From Ditylenchus dipsaci (lineage: Eukaryota; Nematoda; Chromadorea; Rhabditida; Anguinidae): a DNA stretch of 64,000 bases. The position numbers and the translations under genes were made by a program. A model generated the notes under the pieces. The model saw nothing but the letters and a program-made list of their open reading frames with translations, was not told the origin of the DNA and did not search any database. Location: NCBI GenBank assembly GCA_004194705.1, contig SADC01001044.1, positions 77,001-141,000 on the forward strand. Direction: 5' to 3'. Each line of letters begins with the position of its first letter. Within the stretch, counting starts at the first letter, position 1. Below, piece after piece: positions 1 through 10,658 of the stretch.

Positions 1-30
1 CCCGAGTCTATGATTAGAGAAAATACGGTA

Positions 31-263
31 GTGCTATCTTGTAGCGCAGCTCAAAAGCTACAAGTCTTGAGATATGGCTTTTTGAAAAAGAATAATTTCT
101 TTAAAAATGACCAAAATCTGAAAAAAGTTGGAGAAACTTGGATTTTGGTCCTTTTTTTAAAGAAATCGATCTTTTTCAAAAAGCCATATCTCAAGACTCA
201 AATTTTTCAAAGAGTTTCTGTAAAAAGGGCCTTGTAGCTTTGAGCTGCGCTACAGGATAACAC
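31..263. mobile_element. Palindromic MITE with TA target duplication
   Basis: The two halves are inverted copies. The left arm reads GTGCTATCTTGTAGCGCAGC and the right end is its near-perfect complement, and the similarity runs through the GATATGGCTTTTTGAAAAAG segment to the centre near 140. TA flanks both ends, which is the Tc1/mariner-type duplication. No transposase ORF is present, so this is a non-autonomous hairpin element. Confidence 0.75.
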
Positions 264-619
264 TAAGCTGTTGTCAAAATGGCTCACGTTATGCATATTA
301 ACAGCTTTCGAAGGCCTTGGGCCATATTGACCCCAGCCGTATAAGGTGCTGCTTTTTTCATACACCTACAAAAATAATTGAAAAATCTTCAGGAATGTAG
401 TTAAAATGTAGCTAACAAAGAGACGAACAAAGTCACAAAAAATCAGCTCTTAATAATGTCTAGAAAAAATTTACAGCCGTTTTAAAAGCGCCCTGGGGTC
501 ATTTTGACTCCACCGTAATGTCAGGGTTAACCCAGAATCTCGTCTTGAATACGAATCCATTGAGATCGGATCAAAACAAATTTTACAAATTTTCAGGGGA
601 GACTTTCCGAAAACTTTTG

Positions 620-1195
620 CTTTAAAAATGGGTGGTATTTAATTTTGGCCATAGAATTGTGAAAAATGGCCATAGAATACTGAATTTTGGCCATAGATCT
701 GTGTTGGCCATAGAATATTGAAAAATGGCCATAGATTTTTGAATTTCAGCCATACTCGCTCGAAATCATGTTTCAACCACTTTTTAAGATGCTCTTGGAC
801 CTGAAACATCCTGAAAAGATGTTTTAAGCGTGTCGATGACACTTTTACGAGAAAAAAAATTTCTGTAATTTTTCCGACCATTGGTCGCTCAGGGCAAAAA
901 GTCAAATTTCGGTAAAAAAAAATTCTCGGAAAATTGTCATCGACACCCTTAAAACATCTTTTCAGGATGTTTCAGGTTCAAGAGCATCTTAAAAAGTGGT
1001 TGAAACATGATTTCGAGCGAGTATGGTTAAAATTTAGAGATCTATGGCCAATTTTCAGAAATCTATGGCCATTTTTCAGTATTCTATGGCCAATTTTCAG
1101 TAATCTATGGCCAAAAAATCTATGGCCAAAATTAAATATTCTATGGCCAAAATTCAGTATTCTATGGCCAATTTTAAATATAACCCTTTAAAAAT
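620..1195. mobile_element. Fold-back element with iterated GGCCATAG arms
   Basis: Two inverted arms, about 620-880 and 900-1195, are each built from five to seven spaced copies of an approximately 20 bp unit containing GGCCATAG. The centre holds a repeated segment with the words TTCAGGATGTTTCAGG and GATTTCGAGCGAGTATGG in opposite orientations. No coding capacity was recognised. Confidence 0.7.
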
Positions 1196-2021
1196 TGACA
1201 ATTTTTGATAACAATTTGAATTTTTTTAGGGTTGGTAATTGATAGTCGTCCAGATTTGACACCTTTTTCTGGTCTTATCCGAATATGTTCTAGAATTATA
1301 ATGTGAATTGAGCATAACATGTCTTTTTAGAAAAATAAAATTACACAAATAAAAACACAGAGAATTTAGCAACCGGACGTTTTGTAAAATTTGTGCAAAA
1401 TATCCTTAGAAGAATAACTATTTTAACCTATTTTTTGACGACGGATCGAGCAGATTTGTGCAAGACCAGTGAGCAGAGTAGAGGAACTGGTCTTGAAACA
1501 AGCAGTCCCAATAGTCGTCAAAAAGTGGGTTAAAAAAATATCCTCCGTACATTTTGCACGTACATACTTGTAACAAATTTGCGTACATTTTGCACAAATT
1601 TTAAATGTGCGGTTGTCAACAAGCTTAGAAAAGCGTATTCCAAGGCTGTCAATTCAGAAAATGGAAAGGTTTTTGTCAGGGTTAAATAAAAGGGGCACCA
1701 AGGAATATATTTGCACTCGATTTTTCACTAAACCACCCTCAATGAAATCATGGTTTTAGTTCATATAATAGCAAAAATGCTTGTTCCACGCAAATTGATA
1801 AGCAATACTCAAGATCAATCCTGGAAAATGCCTTCAAGAGTTGTTCAGCATCAGGAAATGGAAAGCATGTGCATGTTATATTTGTGTGTTTGAAAAAATT
1901 ATCTTAATTTTCGCTTTCTTCATAGCACAGTTATCTCAAACAATTTTAGCTGTGAAAGCATTGTATCTTCAATACTTTAATATTTTAACTTAAATGCACC
2001 AATACGCATTGGCAATAAATA

Positions 2022-2445
2022 CAGTCGAAACTCGATACAGTGTACACCCGATATACCGTATATTCTCTATTAGAAGGCCTGGGCCTTCTATTTTTCAACC
2101 CTAAAAAAGTCGGAAAAAAAATATTTCGATTTTGAGATTTTTGGGTGCTCAACTAAAATTTTAAAAGTGGAATCAGGTGAGCTCGTGCTAACTAAGAAAA
2201 CGCGAAAAACAGATTTGCGAATTTTTTTTTCTATGCTGATATATAGGTCCTCAAGGGGGGCCTTCTATTAGAGAGGGGTCTTCTATTAGAGAGGGGCCTT
2301 CTAATCGAGAATATACGGTAGTGTACAACTCGATATAGTGCACACCTGGATTCAATCACTTTGGTCAGAGGTTAATATGAAAGCTCGATATAGTGTACGC
2401 CTAAAGTCGGTCCCCACGGTGTATACTATATCGAGTTTTGAATGT
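2022..2445. mobile_element. pogo/Tigger-like MITE, interrupted by another element
   Basis: The left end CAGTCGAAACTCGATACAGT follows a TA. The same CTCGATATAGTGTAC words recur, inverted, up to about 2445, where the terminal GACTG is lost. The element is split by the insertion at 2055-2328. The CAGTCGA terminus is shared with several other elements in this window (15682, 30172, 36716, 39502, 59296). Confidence 0.55.
2055..2328. mobile_element. CCGTATATTC-ended element, TA duplication
   Basis: It starts CCGTATATTCTCTATTAGAA and ends with the inverted complement, with TA on both sides (2053-2054 and 2329-2330). The right arm holds three tandem copies of a CTATTAGAGAGGGGCCTT-like unit. It is nested inside the 2022-2445 element. 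Related termini (CCGTATTTACT) occur at 4589-4850 and 55475-56463. Confidence 0.65.
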
Positions 2446-2619
2446 TGTCTAAAATCATGCTTTCTAACGTTTTAGCATTTTAAACGTGTAGAAAATATGT
2501 TTTAGGGCGCGGCCGACCATTTTTAGAGAAACAAATTTCTTTTGGGGACCAAAGTAAACCAACCTAAAGGGTATCCAGATACCTGAAAATATAGAATTTG
2601 AACATAGTTTTGTTGACTG

Positions 2620-2815
2620 GGGCCTACTGTATGAAATAAATCTGGTATTCATGCTTTTTCCGTGCATGCAGAGTCTCTTTCGAGTGATTTGTGTCTAAGG
2701 TATGTGAGTGTGCGCATCTCAACTAGCCCCCAAGCCCCTTGCTCCCGCGGACATAATTCCGAGCAAGACTCATGACCGAAAATGCATATAGAAGCTCTTT
2801 TTGCCCATCTCTAGT
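2620..2815. repeat. Degenerate copy of the GC-hairpin MITE
   Basis: It shares the words CTTTCGAGTGATTTGTGTCT, AAGGTATGTGAGTGTGCGCA and TTCCGAGCAAGACTC with much better copies at 19306, 25298, 46481 and 54256. The GC-rich central hairpin is reduced here to CAAGCCCCTTGCTCCCGCGG. Confidence 0.6.
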
Positions 2816-3209
2816 AAAAAAATGTAAAAAATAAATAGTAAGACATCCAGGTACCCTCTTTGAGTGGTTCACTTTGGTAGCCCAAGGCAAAAAGTCAAAT
2901 TTTGGTCAAAAAATATTTTTTTTCATGAAAAAATGGTCGGCCGTTCTGCTGCTAACAATTTTCATGTGCTGCCCTTGCATTTCTTCCAGTAAAATTCTTC
3001 CTTTGTGTCCACTTATTTAAACGTGCCTATTATGTAATGTTTTTGGGGCTGCAATTTTATAAGGCTGCAATTTTATGCCAAACGAATAGTTGTTATAGAG
3101 CTCGAGGTCCATTATATGTAATCATTCCTTTTTTAAGCGTATTTTACCTGAACTGGATGTCCCAAAGTCTTTTTATTCATATTCACTTACTCCTTCCATT
3201 CAAATTCTT

Positions 3210-3612
3210 AGGTGAGGGAGGAGTTGGCCAAAAGTTGTTTCGCTAAAAAAACTTGAGCCAACACTTTATTATAACCGAGAAAATTCCAACCAAGTTTGGC
3301 GCTATGCCAGTCGGACTGTGGTCGATTCTATATTTGAGCAATTGAGTTTTGGCCAATGTAATAATTGAGCCAGTCGTGTGGCATTAAAAAAGTGCTCAGG
3401 GTGTATCACACAATAAATTTTATTCTAGAATTTCGAAAACCTAACTAGTTTAAATATCGCATTATATTGGCCAAAACTCAATTAGTTAAATAGAGAAGTG
3501 GCCGAAGTCAGTCTTTAATTACACCAAGGCTGGTTGAAAAATGATTTCCCAAAACTGAATTTATCGTGAAACAAAGTTTGGCCGAAAAACTTTTGGCCTA
3601 CTCCCCCCTTAC
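3210..3612. mobile_element. MITE directly upstream of the Ly6 gene
   Basis: The terminal inverted repeats read GGTGAGGGAGGAGTTGGCCA on the left and, inverted, GGTAAGGGGGGAGTAGGCCA on the right. TTGGCC words are scattered through both halves. The right end lies only about 34 bp before the Ly6 start codon at 3646, so the element occupies the position where a promoter or 5' leader would be expected. Confidence 0.6.
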
Positions 3613-3645
3613 CAATTTTTACAGTTTTAAAGTATAGATAGCGAG

Positions 3646-5300
3646 ATGTGGTTATGTCTTCTACACCCTTTTGTCATTGCAATTTTCTTCGCATTCTATA
3701 TTCCAAAATGCTTTGCCCTCAGCTGTTATTCTTGTCAATTTTCATTCTCTGATGTTTATGACACTGAATTAAACCAAGTTAGTGTATTTTAATATATTTC
3801 CATTTTTTATTTGTATCAAGGACGGGTGGTGTGCCAATGCAACGCTGCTAAAAATAAAACCTGATGAAGTTATACGGCCTTGCGCTGCATGGGAAATTTT
3901 TTGCATAGTGAGTTCATTGTATTTAATTTATTAAATTTAAAATTTTTATGCTTGAGGAACGGACCGCGGTTTCACCATAAAGAATAAATAACGTTATGAT
4001 TTGAACTATTGGCAGGCTATGTTTTTAGTGGTGAATTTGTAATTCTAGTTTAAGAACTAGGTCGGAAATAGCAAAGTGTGAAATGTGACTTTAAAAAACA
4101 CTGGATTAAAAAATTGTTTAAAGAGTTTTCCAAATCATGTTCTGTTTTTATAAAATTTTTATTAAAACTTACTAAAATATGTGTTTCGAATAACCGAAAA
4201 CTCAAAAATACGACACAAAAAAGTTGCTAGTTGGAACAGGGCTTAAATTGTTCAAAAATATTGCGCATCGTTTTATTTTATCAATTTTTTATTGATTAAA
4301 TTTAGTTTAGACTGCTATTACTACAACATTGACATCTTTTACCACCATAAATCGTGCCTGTTCGGAGGTAAATATTACTGATTTCTCTGAAAAAAGACTT
4401 CTTTTCCCCTTTAGGTTGTCTTCTAGAAGATAAGACAGCTTCATATACCTTTTACCATTTAAGTGCTGCTTAGAATAAGTAGACAACTATGTTTAATTTA
4501 CAAGAAAACTGTATGGTGTCATGAGAAAATCTTACTATTTCAAATGACAATTTTTTTTCTCGATAAACGGTTTATTGAAACTGTATTACCGTATTTACTG
4601 TATTAACTCCCCACCCTCTAATAACTCCCACCCTCTAATAAGTCCCCACCCTACGGACCTTATAATTCAGCCTAGAGCGAACATTTTGCAAATCTGTTTT
4701 TTGCGTTTTCTTAGTTGCCGCGAGTTTACCTGATTACACTTTTCAGATTTTGGTTGAGCACCCAAAAATCTCAAAATCGACCTCAAAATTTTTCGATTTT
4801 TTAGAGGTTGAAAAATAACTCCCCATGGGGACTTAATACAGTAAATACGGTATGTGGGAGGGAGGTTATATTCATGTAGCGTTAAACATTGGATATGTAT
4901 TTTTTTTGGTGCAAATCGGATCTTTTGCATCCGGTTTGCACCAAAACAATTTGCACCAGAAAAAATCCATATCCTTAAACATTTTATTGTTATTACAGCA
5001 CAATTTTATGTGAAAAAATTGCCTGTTTAAAAAAAAGAGGACTTTTTCAGAGTTGTTCTACACTTTGTGAGTCTGTTGGTTATGGACAAAATCAAGTCAG
5101 CTACCTTTTTAGTTAAAACTTACCAATCAGGAAGTATTTAGATAAGCTGCACAGATTGTTGTCAACAGGACAATTGTAATAAAAATTTTACAGTGGACTA
5201 CTACAGAAACGTAATGAAGAAGAAAGACACTTCCTGGACAACTCCATTGGAAGATGAAATTAAATATAACAGAAAATTTAACAAAATGTTTCCTTATTGA
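3646..5300 (+). CDS. Secreted Ly6/three-finger domain protein
   Basis: Five exons are read: 3646-3777, 3821-3907, 4311-4367, 5051-5095 and 5155-5300, giving about 155 residues. Residues 1-25 form a hydrophobic signal peptide, followed directly by LSCYSCQFS, the typical N-terminal Cys pair of Ly6/uPAR domains. The last exon supplies the closing DCCQQDNCN motif (CC-x2-D-x-CN). The protein ends in a basic tail (KYNRKFNKMFPY) with no hydrophobic GPI signal, so it is probably secreted. All introns have GT and AG ends. Exon 4 ends in phase 0 while exon 5 needs phase 1. One extra G at CAAGTCAG (5096) would fix this, and similar one-base losses occur elsewhere in the window. The role is unknown; family members bind receptors or ion channels. 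A MITE lies in intron 3 (4589-4850). Confidence 0.75.
4589..4850. mobile_element. CCGTATTTACT-ended MITE in Ly6 intron 3
   Basis: Starts CCGTATTTACTGTATTAACT and ends in its inverted complement, with TA flanking both ends. The left arm carries three spaced ACTCCCCACCCTCTAATA-like repeats. It has the same termini as the 55475-56463 element. Confidence 0.75.
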
Positions 5301-6180
5301 CAACAAGCTTTTTCATTCACACAATTTTACTTGCTTTCCCAATGGTGAAAAGTGTATTTTTCTAAAAAAATATCCAAACTGTTTTCTGATTTTTTTGTTT
5401 TTTTTTTAACATGTAAACACGCCTTAATATGCCGCCTTGAGTAGTGTGGCCAAATATAGTTTTATTTTATGTACAATTGACAAACCAATAGTTCCGAGCT
5501 TGCAATCTTAAAATTTTTAACGTAAATTATTCAGCTCTAGCAAAAAACAAATGTGTGCTTTTTTACATAATAATAATACAAACAATATGTGGGCATTTGG
5601 CCGATTTTTGTAATATTTTTAATCTTTTTTCATATTTTTTCTTTTCCGCTCGGAAAAAAATAATGACTTCTTATTACATCAACGCTTAGTTTCGGTAAAG
5701 ATTAAGTCAAAATGTTTCTTCTAAAAATCTAAACAATTTCGGTCCTTGTTTTAGTCACGCCGAAAGCTATAAAAAAATTAAGATAACTTTTTTGAAAATT
5801 TTGGCCAAACACTTTCATGAGACAGAATCATATTAGATCGAAAAACTACCGTATAACCTCTAATAGTCTTCCTCATCAAAGTCGAAAATGTAGCTACTTT
5901 AGAAATTATTGAGAGCTGGCTAGTGTTGAGCAAAAAGAAAGCCGGTCGCAAAATTGAAGAAGTCATGAAGCTTACAAAAGGCATCAGAGTCCAAGGTCTC
6001 TATTTAATTGGCTGCCCCGAAAAAAGTATTTGGTCATTTTTAAGGAACGTGATTTTTTAGAAATAATACGATATCTAAACTAATTAATAACATTAAAAGT
6101 ATATAAAGCAAATTAATACAATTATTAACAGACAAATCAATCATTTTTGACTAGAAATCACAAAAAGGTCAATAAGGCAA
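5301..6180. other. AT-rich gap between Ly6 and ADAMTS 3' ends
   Basis: The two genes converge here. I see no convincing coding exon. The stretch should hold both 3' UTRs and polyadenylation sites. I do not assign them because several AT-rich candidates exist and none is clearly better. Confidence 0.4.
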
Positions 6181-9100
6181 TCAACGAGGCACTTTGTTAA
6201 CACTAGTCTCCACCAAGCGAACATTAGCCACCCAGTTGGACTGACAGAATCGAGCATCTAATAAGTTGTTGTTCATTTTGCTACTTGGACACTTGGATGT
6301 CTGGCTGGATCGACCAAAACATGGTAGACCATTGGTGCTAGGGCTGGGTGGTCGCACTCTCTTACTCTGTAAATCAGAAGGTTGTACGTATTTAAAGAAG
6401 TTTTAGTTGGAATAAATTTAGAGTTTTTCAGATAAGTTGATCACAGTCGACCTCGATTTAACGTTACCCCTGAGGACCGGCCTTAGGGTGACGTTAAATC
6501 GAGGTTCAATTGAATTTTAACAAAGTAATCAAACAAATATTTGTTCATTGAGCCAACGTAACAGCCAAATACCATAAACAATATTCGAAAGCTAAGCTAG
6601 AAGAAACGAGTGACTACTAATTGATTTATTTTCTTTTTCTCTGATTTGTGGAAGACAATTTATAGTACGTTGCCATGATTTTTCAAGCAAAATTCATGCA
6701 TGCATAAAGCATGTTATCCACTACACCAGCATTATCCGCAAAAGTAGAGCCCTCATTTTTCTTCGTGATTCTTTTTTTTTCTAACATTTCAAACACACCG
6801 TGTAAATGCGTCGTATGCATACTTTTGCGATTTGTTTTATTTGCATTTTGAATGGTTTTAGTGTCTCGAAAGAAATTTTTGGTGCAATATTTATGTGCCT
6901 TCAAAAATTAAAGAAAAACACAAGCAAAGAGAAAAGAAGACCAAAGTTTTTTTAAACCAATGGAGTTTGAAACTGATTTTCTGTAATTTTGGGTCAGTTC
7001 CTTATAAACTTTGTTACCTAAAAATTTGACCCCGTTTTTATATTTTTTTCTTGTAGCGCATGTGTTTTTAGTAGAGACCGCATCGGGATTCGAACGGAAT
7101 TGGTTTTGGGAGATGGTGTCAGCCGATATTTTGATTAGTTTCGAAAATTATGTTATTACCATTCTATTCAGCGTTAAAAAAGAGAGAAAAAGGAGCATAA
7201 CCATGAAACAAATTGTTTCAGTTACTAAAATGCGACGTCAAGGATCTCCAAGGTTTTTTCTATCAGTCCAGAAAAAAACCCTTGGAGATCCTTGACGTCG
7301 CATTTTAGTAACTGAAACAATTTGTTTCATGGTCATGCTCTGACCAAACCCCGGGCCTCTTTTTAACACTCCGAGCCTCATGCGTGACTTTTGCCATTTC
7401 TGAAGCAGAATTTTATGGAGAACACGATGGCTTTTTCAGATTTTTTTTCAAATCTAAAAAGTGGTTCAAATCGACCTTTGAAACATGTGACCTATAGGGT
7501 GAGCACTAACAACTTAGATAAGGCTGTAACTTTTTCCCCAGATATAATTTTGATCTGTTTTAAAAGTTATGAATGTTCCTCGTGAGCCACTCTATCTTTT
7601 TGTAGTTGCGTAAAAATCACTTTTACCAAAAATAAAAATTAAATTGACCAAAGATCTCTAAAATGGGAGTCTTGAAAATCGCAGTTATTTTACAAAAATG
7701 CCTATAACTTTCACTGCATCAATTTTTTTAAAATATGCTCTACGTCATCTGAGAGATCGTATTCTGCGCTACAAAATAATGTGTTATTTTGCCATACATG
7801 TTCTTCCGACCGAATCACAAAACAGTGATGAAAGTCCGTGTGGGGTATATGAGCATTTTGAGGATTATGTTTTAGACAACATATTCGTGAGCACTGCACA
7901 CCCTGCTATGACCATTGACTATTCTGTATTCTATGAAGCATTTAGAATCGTTTCGCACAATTTTCGGTCCTATTTGTGCGAAAAAAATTCAAAAGGCGAC
8001 CATTTTAATTTTTAGTCAAAAGTTTTAGTGATGTTTTGTATTTTTGCATATCTTTGAGTTGGTTTATGACAAAATTAAAATCTATAACTTTTTTGCAGCT
8101 GAGTGAACACGTTCTTTATGCATATTCATTTGTTTTAATACATCACAAATTTAGAGACAAAAGGAGCATTTTAAAACTACTTTACATTTTTTGAAATACA
8201 CATTTTTGTGATAAACTTCTATAATTATCTGTTTTTCTGTAATTTTTTTGAAGCTCTGATTATGAATTCAAATTCTACATTAAAAACTGGTTCCGAGCTT
8301 GATGTGGCCGTATCTAATTTATGCTTTCTTATAAATAATTTGCAAATGAGTATAAGAGTGTGCATGAATTTCTGAACACCACCCTAATTAGTTCACTTAA
8401 CATTCTCCGGGGCTAAGTGCATCGAAAGAATATCGAACAAGGAGAAAACATTGCCTTTTTCGATGCGCCACATTTCGAGGATCCGTTTGGTGCATCACAA
8501 GTATTCAGGTTAAGAAAACTGCGTTGCACCTAAGGCCGATTCATAATCGCTACCACAAGAAATTCTGAGTCTCACCCCAAGTGTTTCACTATATAATTTG
8601 ACTATTATACCAAAAAGTTGCGCTTACTTAAATACTTATAATACACCAAACGGATCCTCAAAATGTGGCGCGTCTAATAAAGCATTGTTTTTTCTTAGTT
8701 CAATATGCTTTTGATGCACTAGACGCCTAAGAATGTTAAATGGACTAATTGGGGTGGTGTTCAGAAATTCATGAACACCCTTATACTCATTTGAAAATTA
8801 TTCATAAGAAAGCATAGATTACATCAGCCCACAGCAACCTAGAATCGGTTTTTCATGTAGAATTCAAATTCTTAATCAGATTTTTTAAAAAATCACAGAA
8901 AAACCGATAATTATAGAAGTTTATCACAAAAATGTGTATTTTAAAAAATGGGATGTAGTTTTGAAATGCTCATTTTATCTCAAAATTTGTGAGGTATTAA
9001 AACAAATAAATATGCTCAAGAAAGTTTGTTCACTCAGCTACGAAATAAGCTATAGATCATTATTCTGTCATGAACCAACTCAAGGATATGAACAAAAATA

Positions 9101-10658
9101 CAAAACATCACTAAAATTTTTGACCAAAAATTTAAATGCGCGCCTTTTGAACTTTTTTTGCACAAATAGGACAGAAAATAATGCAAAACGATTCTAAATG
9201 CTTTATAAATCACGATATTTTCAAATTTGTTGATGTGCAGGGTGTGCAGTGCTTACGAATAGGCTAAAACATAGTCCTTAAAATCCTTACATTCCCCAGC
9301 CGGACTTTTAACACTTTATTGTCAGTCGGGCTGAAAAGCATGTATGATAGCGTAACAAGTCATTTTGTTACGCAGAATGTGGGCTTTAGAAATGCCATAA
9401 AGTATTTTCTAGAAAAATATATTTACTGAAAGTTATGGTCGTTTTTGTAAAATAAGTGCTATTCTTAAAACTCTCATTTTAGGGATCTTTGATTAATTTA
9501 ATTTTAATTTTTAATCGAAGTGATATTTAAGCAATTACAGGAGGATAATGGAGCTCATGAGGAACATTTAAAAATTTCAAAAACAGACCAAAATTATATC
9601 TGGGAAAAAAGTTACAGCCTTATCTAAGTTTGTAATGCCTGGTCTATGGGTCACATGTTTCAAAGGTCGATTTGAACCACTTTTTAGATTTGAAAAAAAA
9701 TCTGAAAAAAGCCATCGTGTTCTCCATAAAATTCTGCTTCAGAAATGGCAAAAGTCACGCATGAGGCTCGGAGTGTTAAACGCTGAATAGAATGGTAAAA
9801 ACAAAATTTTTGAAACTAATCAAAATATTGGCTGACACCATCTCCCAAAACCAATCCCGATTCGGTCTCTAGTTTTTAGTTAGGGTTACAAATATTACCT
9901 ACGTAATTTTCATGGTTTATTCATGGTCTATTCGACAGACGGTCAATTAAAAACCCGGATAATTCATCAAAGGAAATTCAACAACTGCATATTCAAAAAG
10001 CGGATAATTTAACAGTGGATAATTCAAAAAGCGGATAATTTATCAGAATAAAACTCAACAGTCAGACATTTCACCAATTTTTTTGCAAAAACGTCAGCAT
10101 TCGGTGTGATTTCCCTATTAGACCGAAATTTTTCTGTTGAATTATCCGATTGGTGAATATTACTCTGTTGAGTTATCCGACTGTTGAAAATTACTCTGTT
10201 GAATTATCCGCTATTTGAATATGCAGTTGTTGAATTTTCCTCTGATTAATTATCCGGGTTTATAATTTACCGTCTGTCGAATAGACCCCCCGCCGATTTT
10301 GAGCAAAGAAATATTTTGTGTAGAAAGTGAGTAGGAAACCTAGTGCGAGTGCCATCACAATTAGTGGTTGAGCAGGAAGTCCACTCGCTCCACTCTGCCC
10401 ACTGTCCATCTGTGGAATCTGTGAATGTGGTGGTTAGTGAGTGAGTGGAAAGGGTGCAACCACAACAAACCAGAGCAGTAAGGTCTGCTGCAAACTGAGG
10501 TCATGTAGGCAAGTCCAATGCACACTTTGCCTCCATTGGATGGAGCAGGGATGAGCACAAACGACTGCGGGACTGGAAGGAAAAGCCACAAGGCGAGGAG
10601 CAGTTCGACCACTCCGACCATTGGTTCCATCGGCCGTGCACAGCTACTGCTGGTGTTG
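6181..10658 (-). CDS. ADAMTS exons 32-34: last two TSP1 repeats and stop
   Basis: Exon 32 ([15 protein letters not shown]) joins exon 31 in phase 1 and exon 33 ([15 protein letters not shown]) in phase 1. Exon 34 completes the repeat ([12 protein letters not shown]) and ends ...[11 protein letters not shown] before TGA at 6183-6181. Two one-base gaps are needed: a C in the CCC run of exon 32 (RLCSSPAPSNGG) and a C in the CC run of exon 34 (RVRECDPPSPS). The tail carries no GON or PLAC domain that I can recognise. The 3.9 kb intron before exon 34 contains the 7060-9885 palindrome. Confidence 0.75.

Noticed and set aside
7698..8015. 105-codon open frame on the plus strand
   Set aside because: It lies wholly in one arm of the 2.8 kb palindrome, and the matching arm does not keep the frame.
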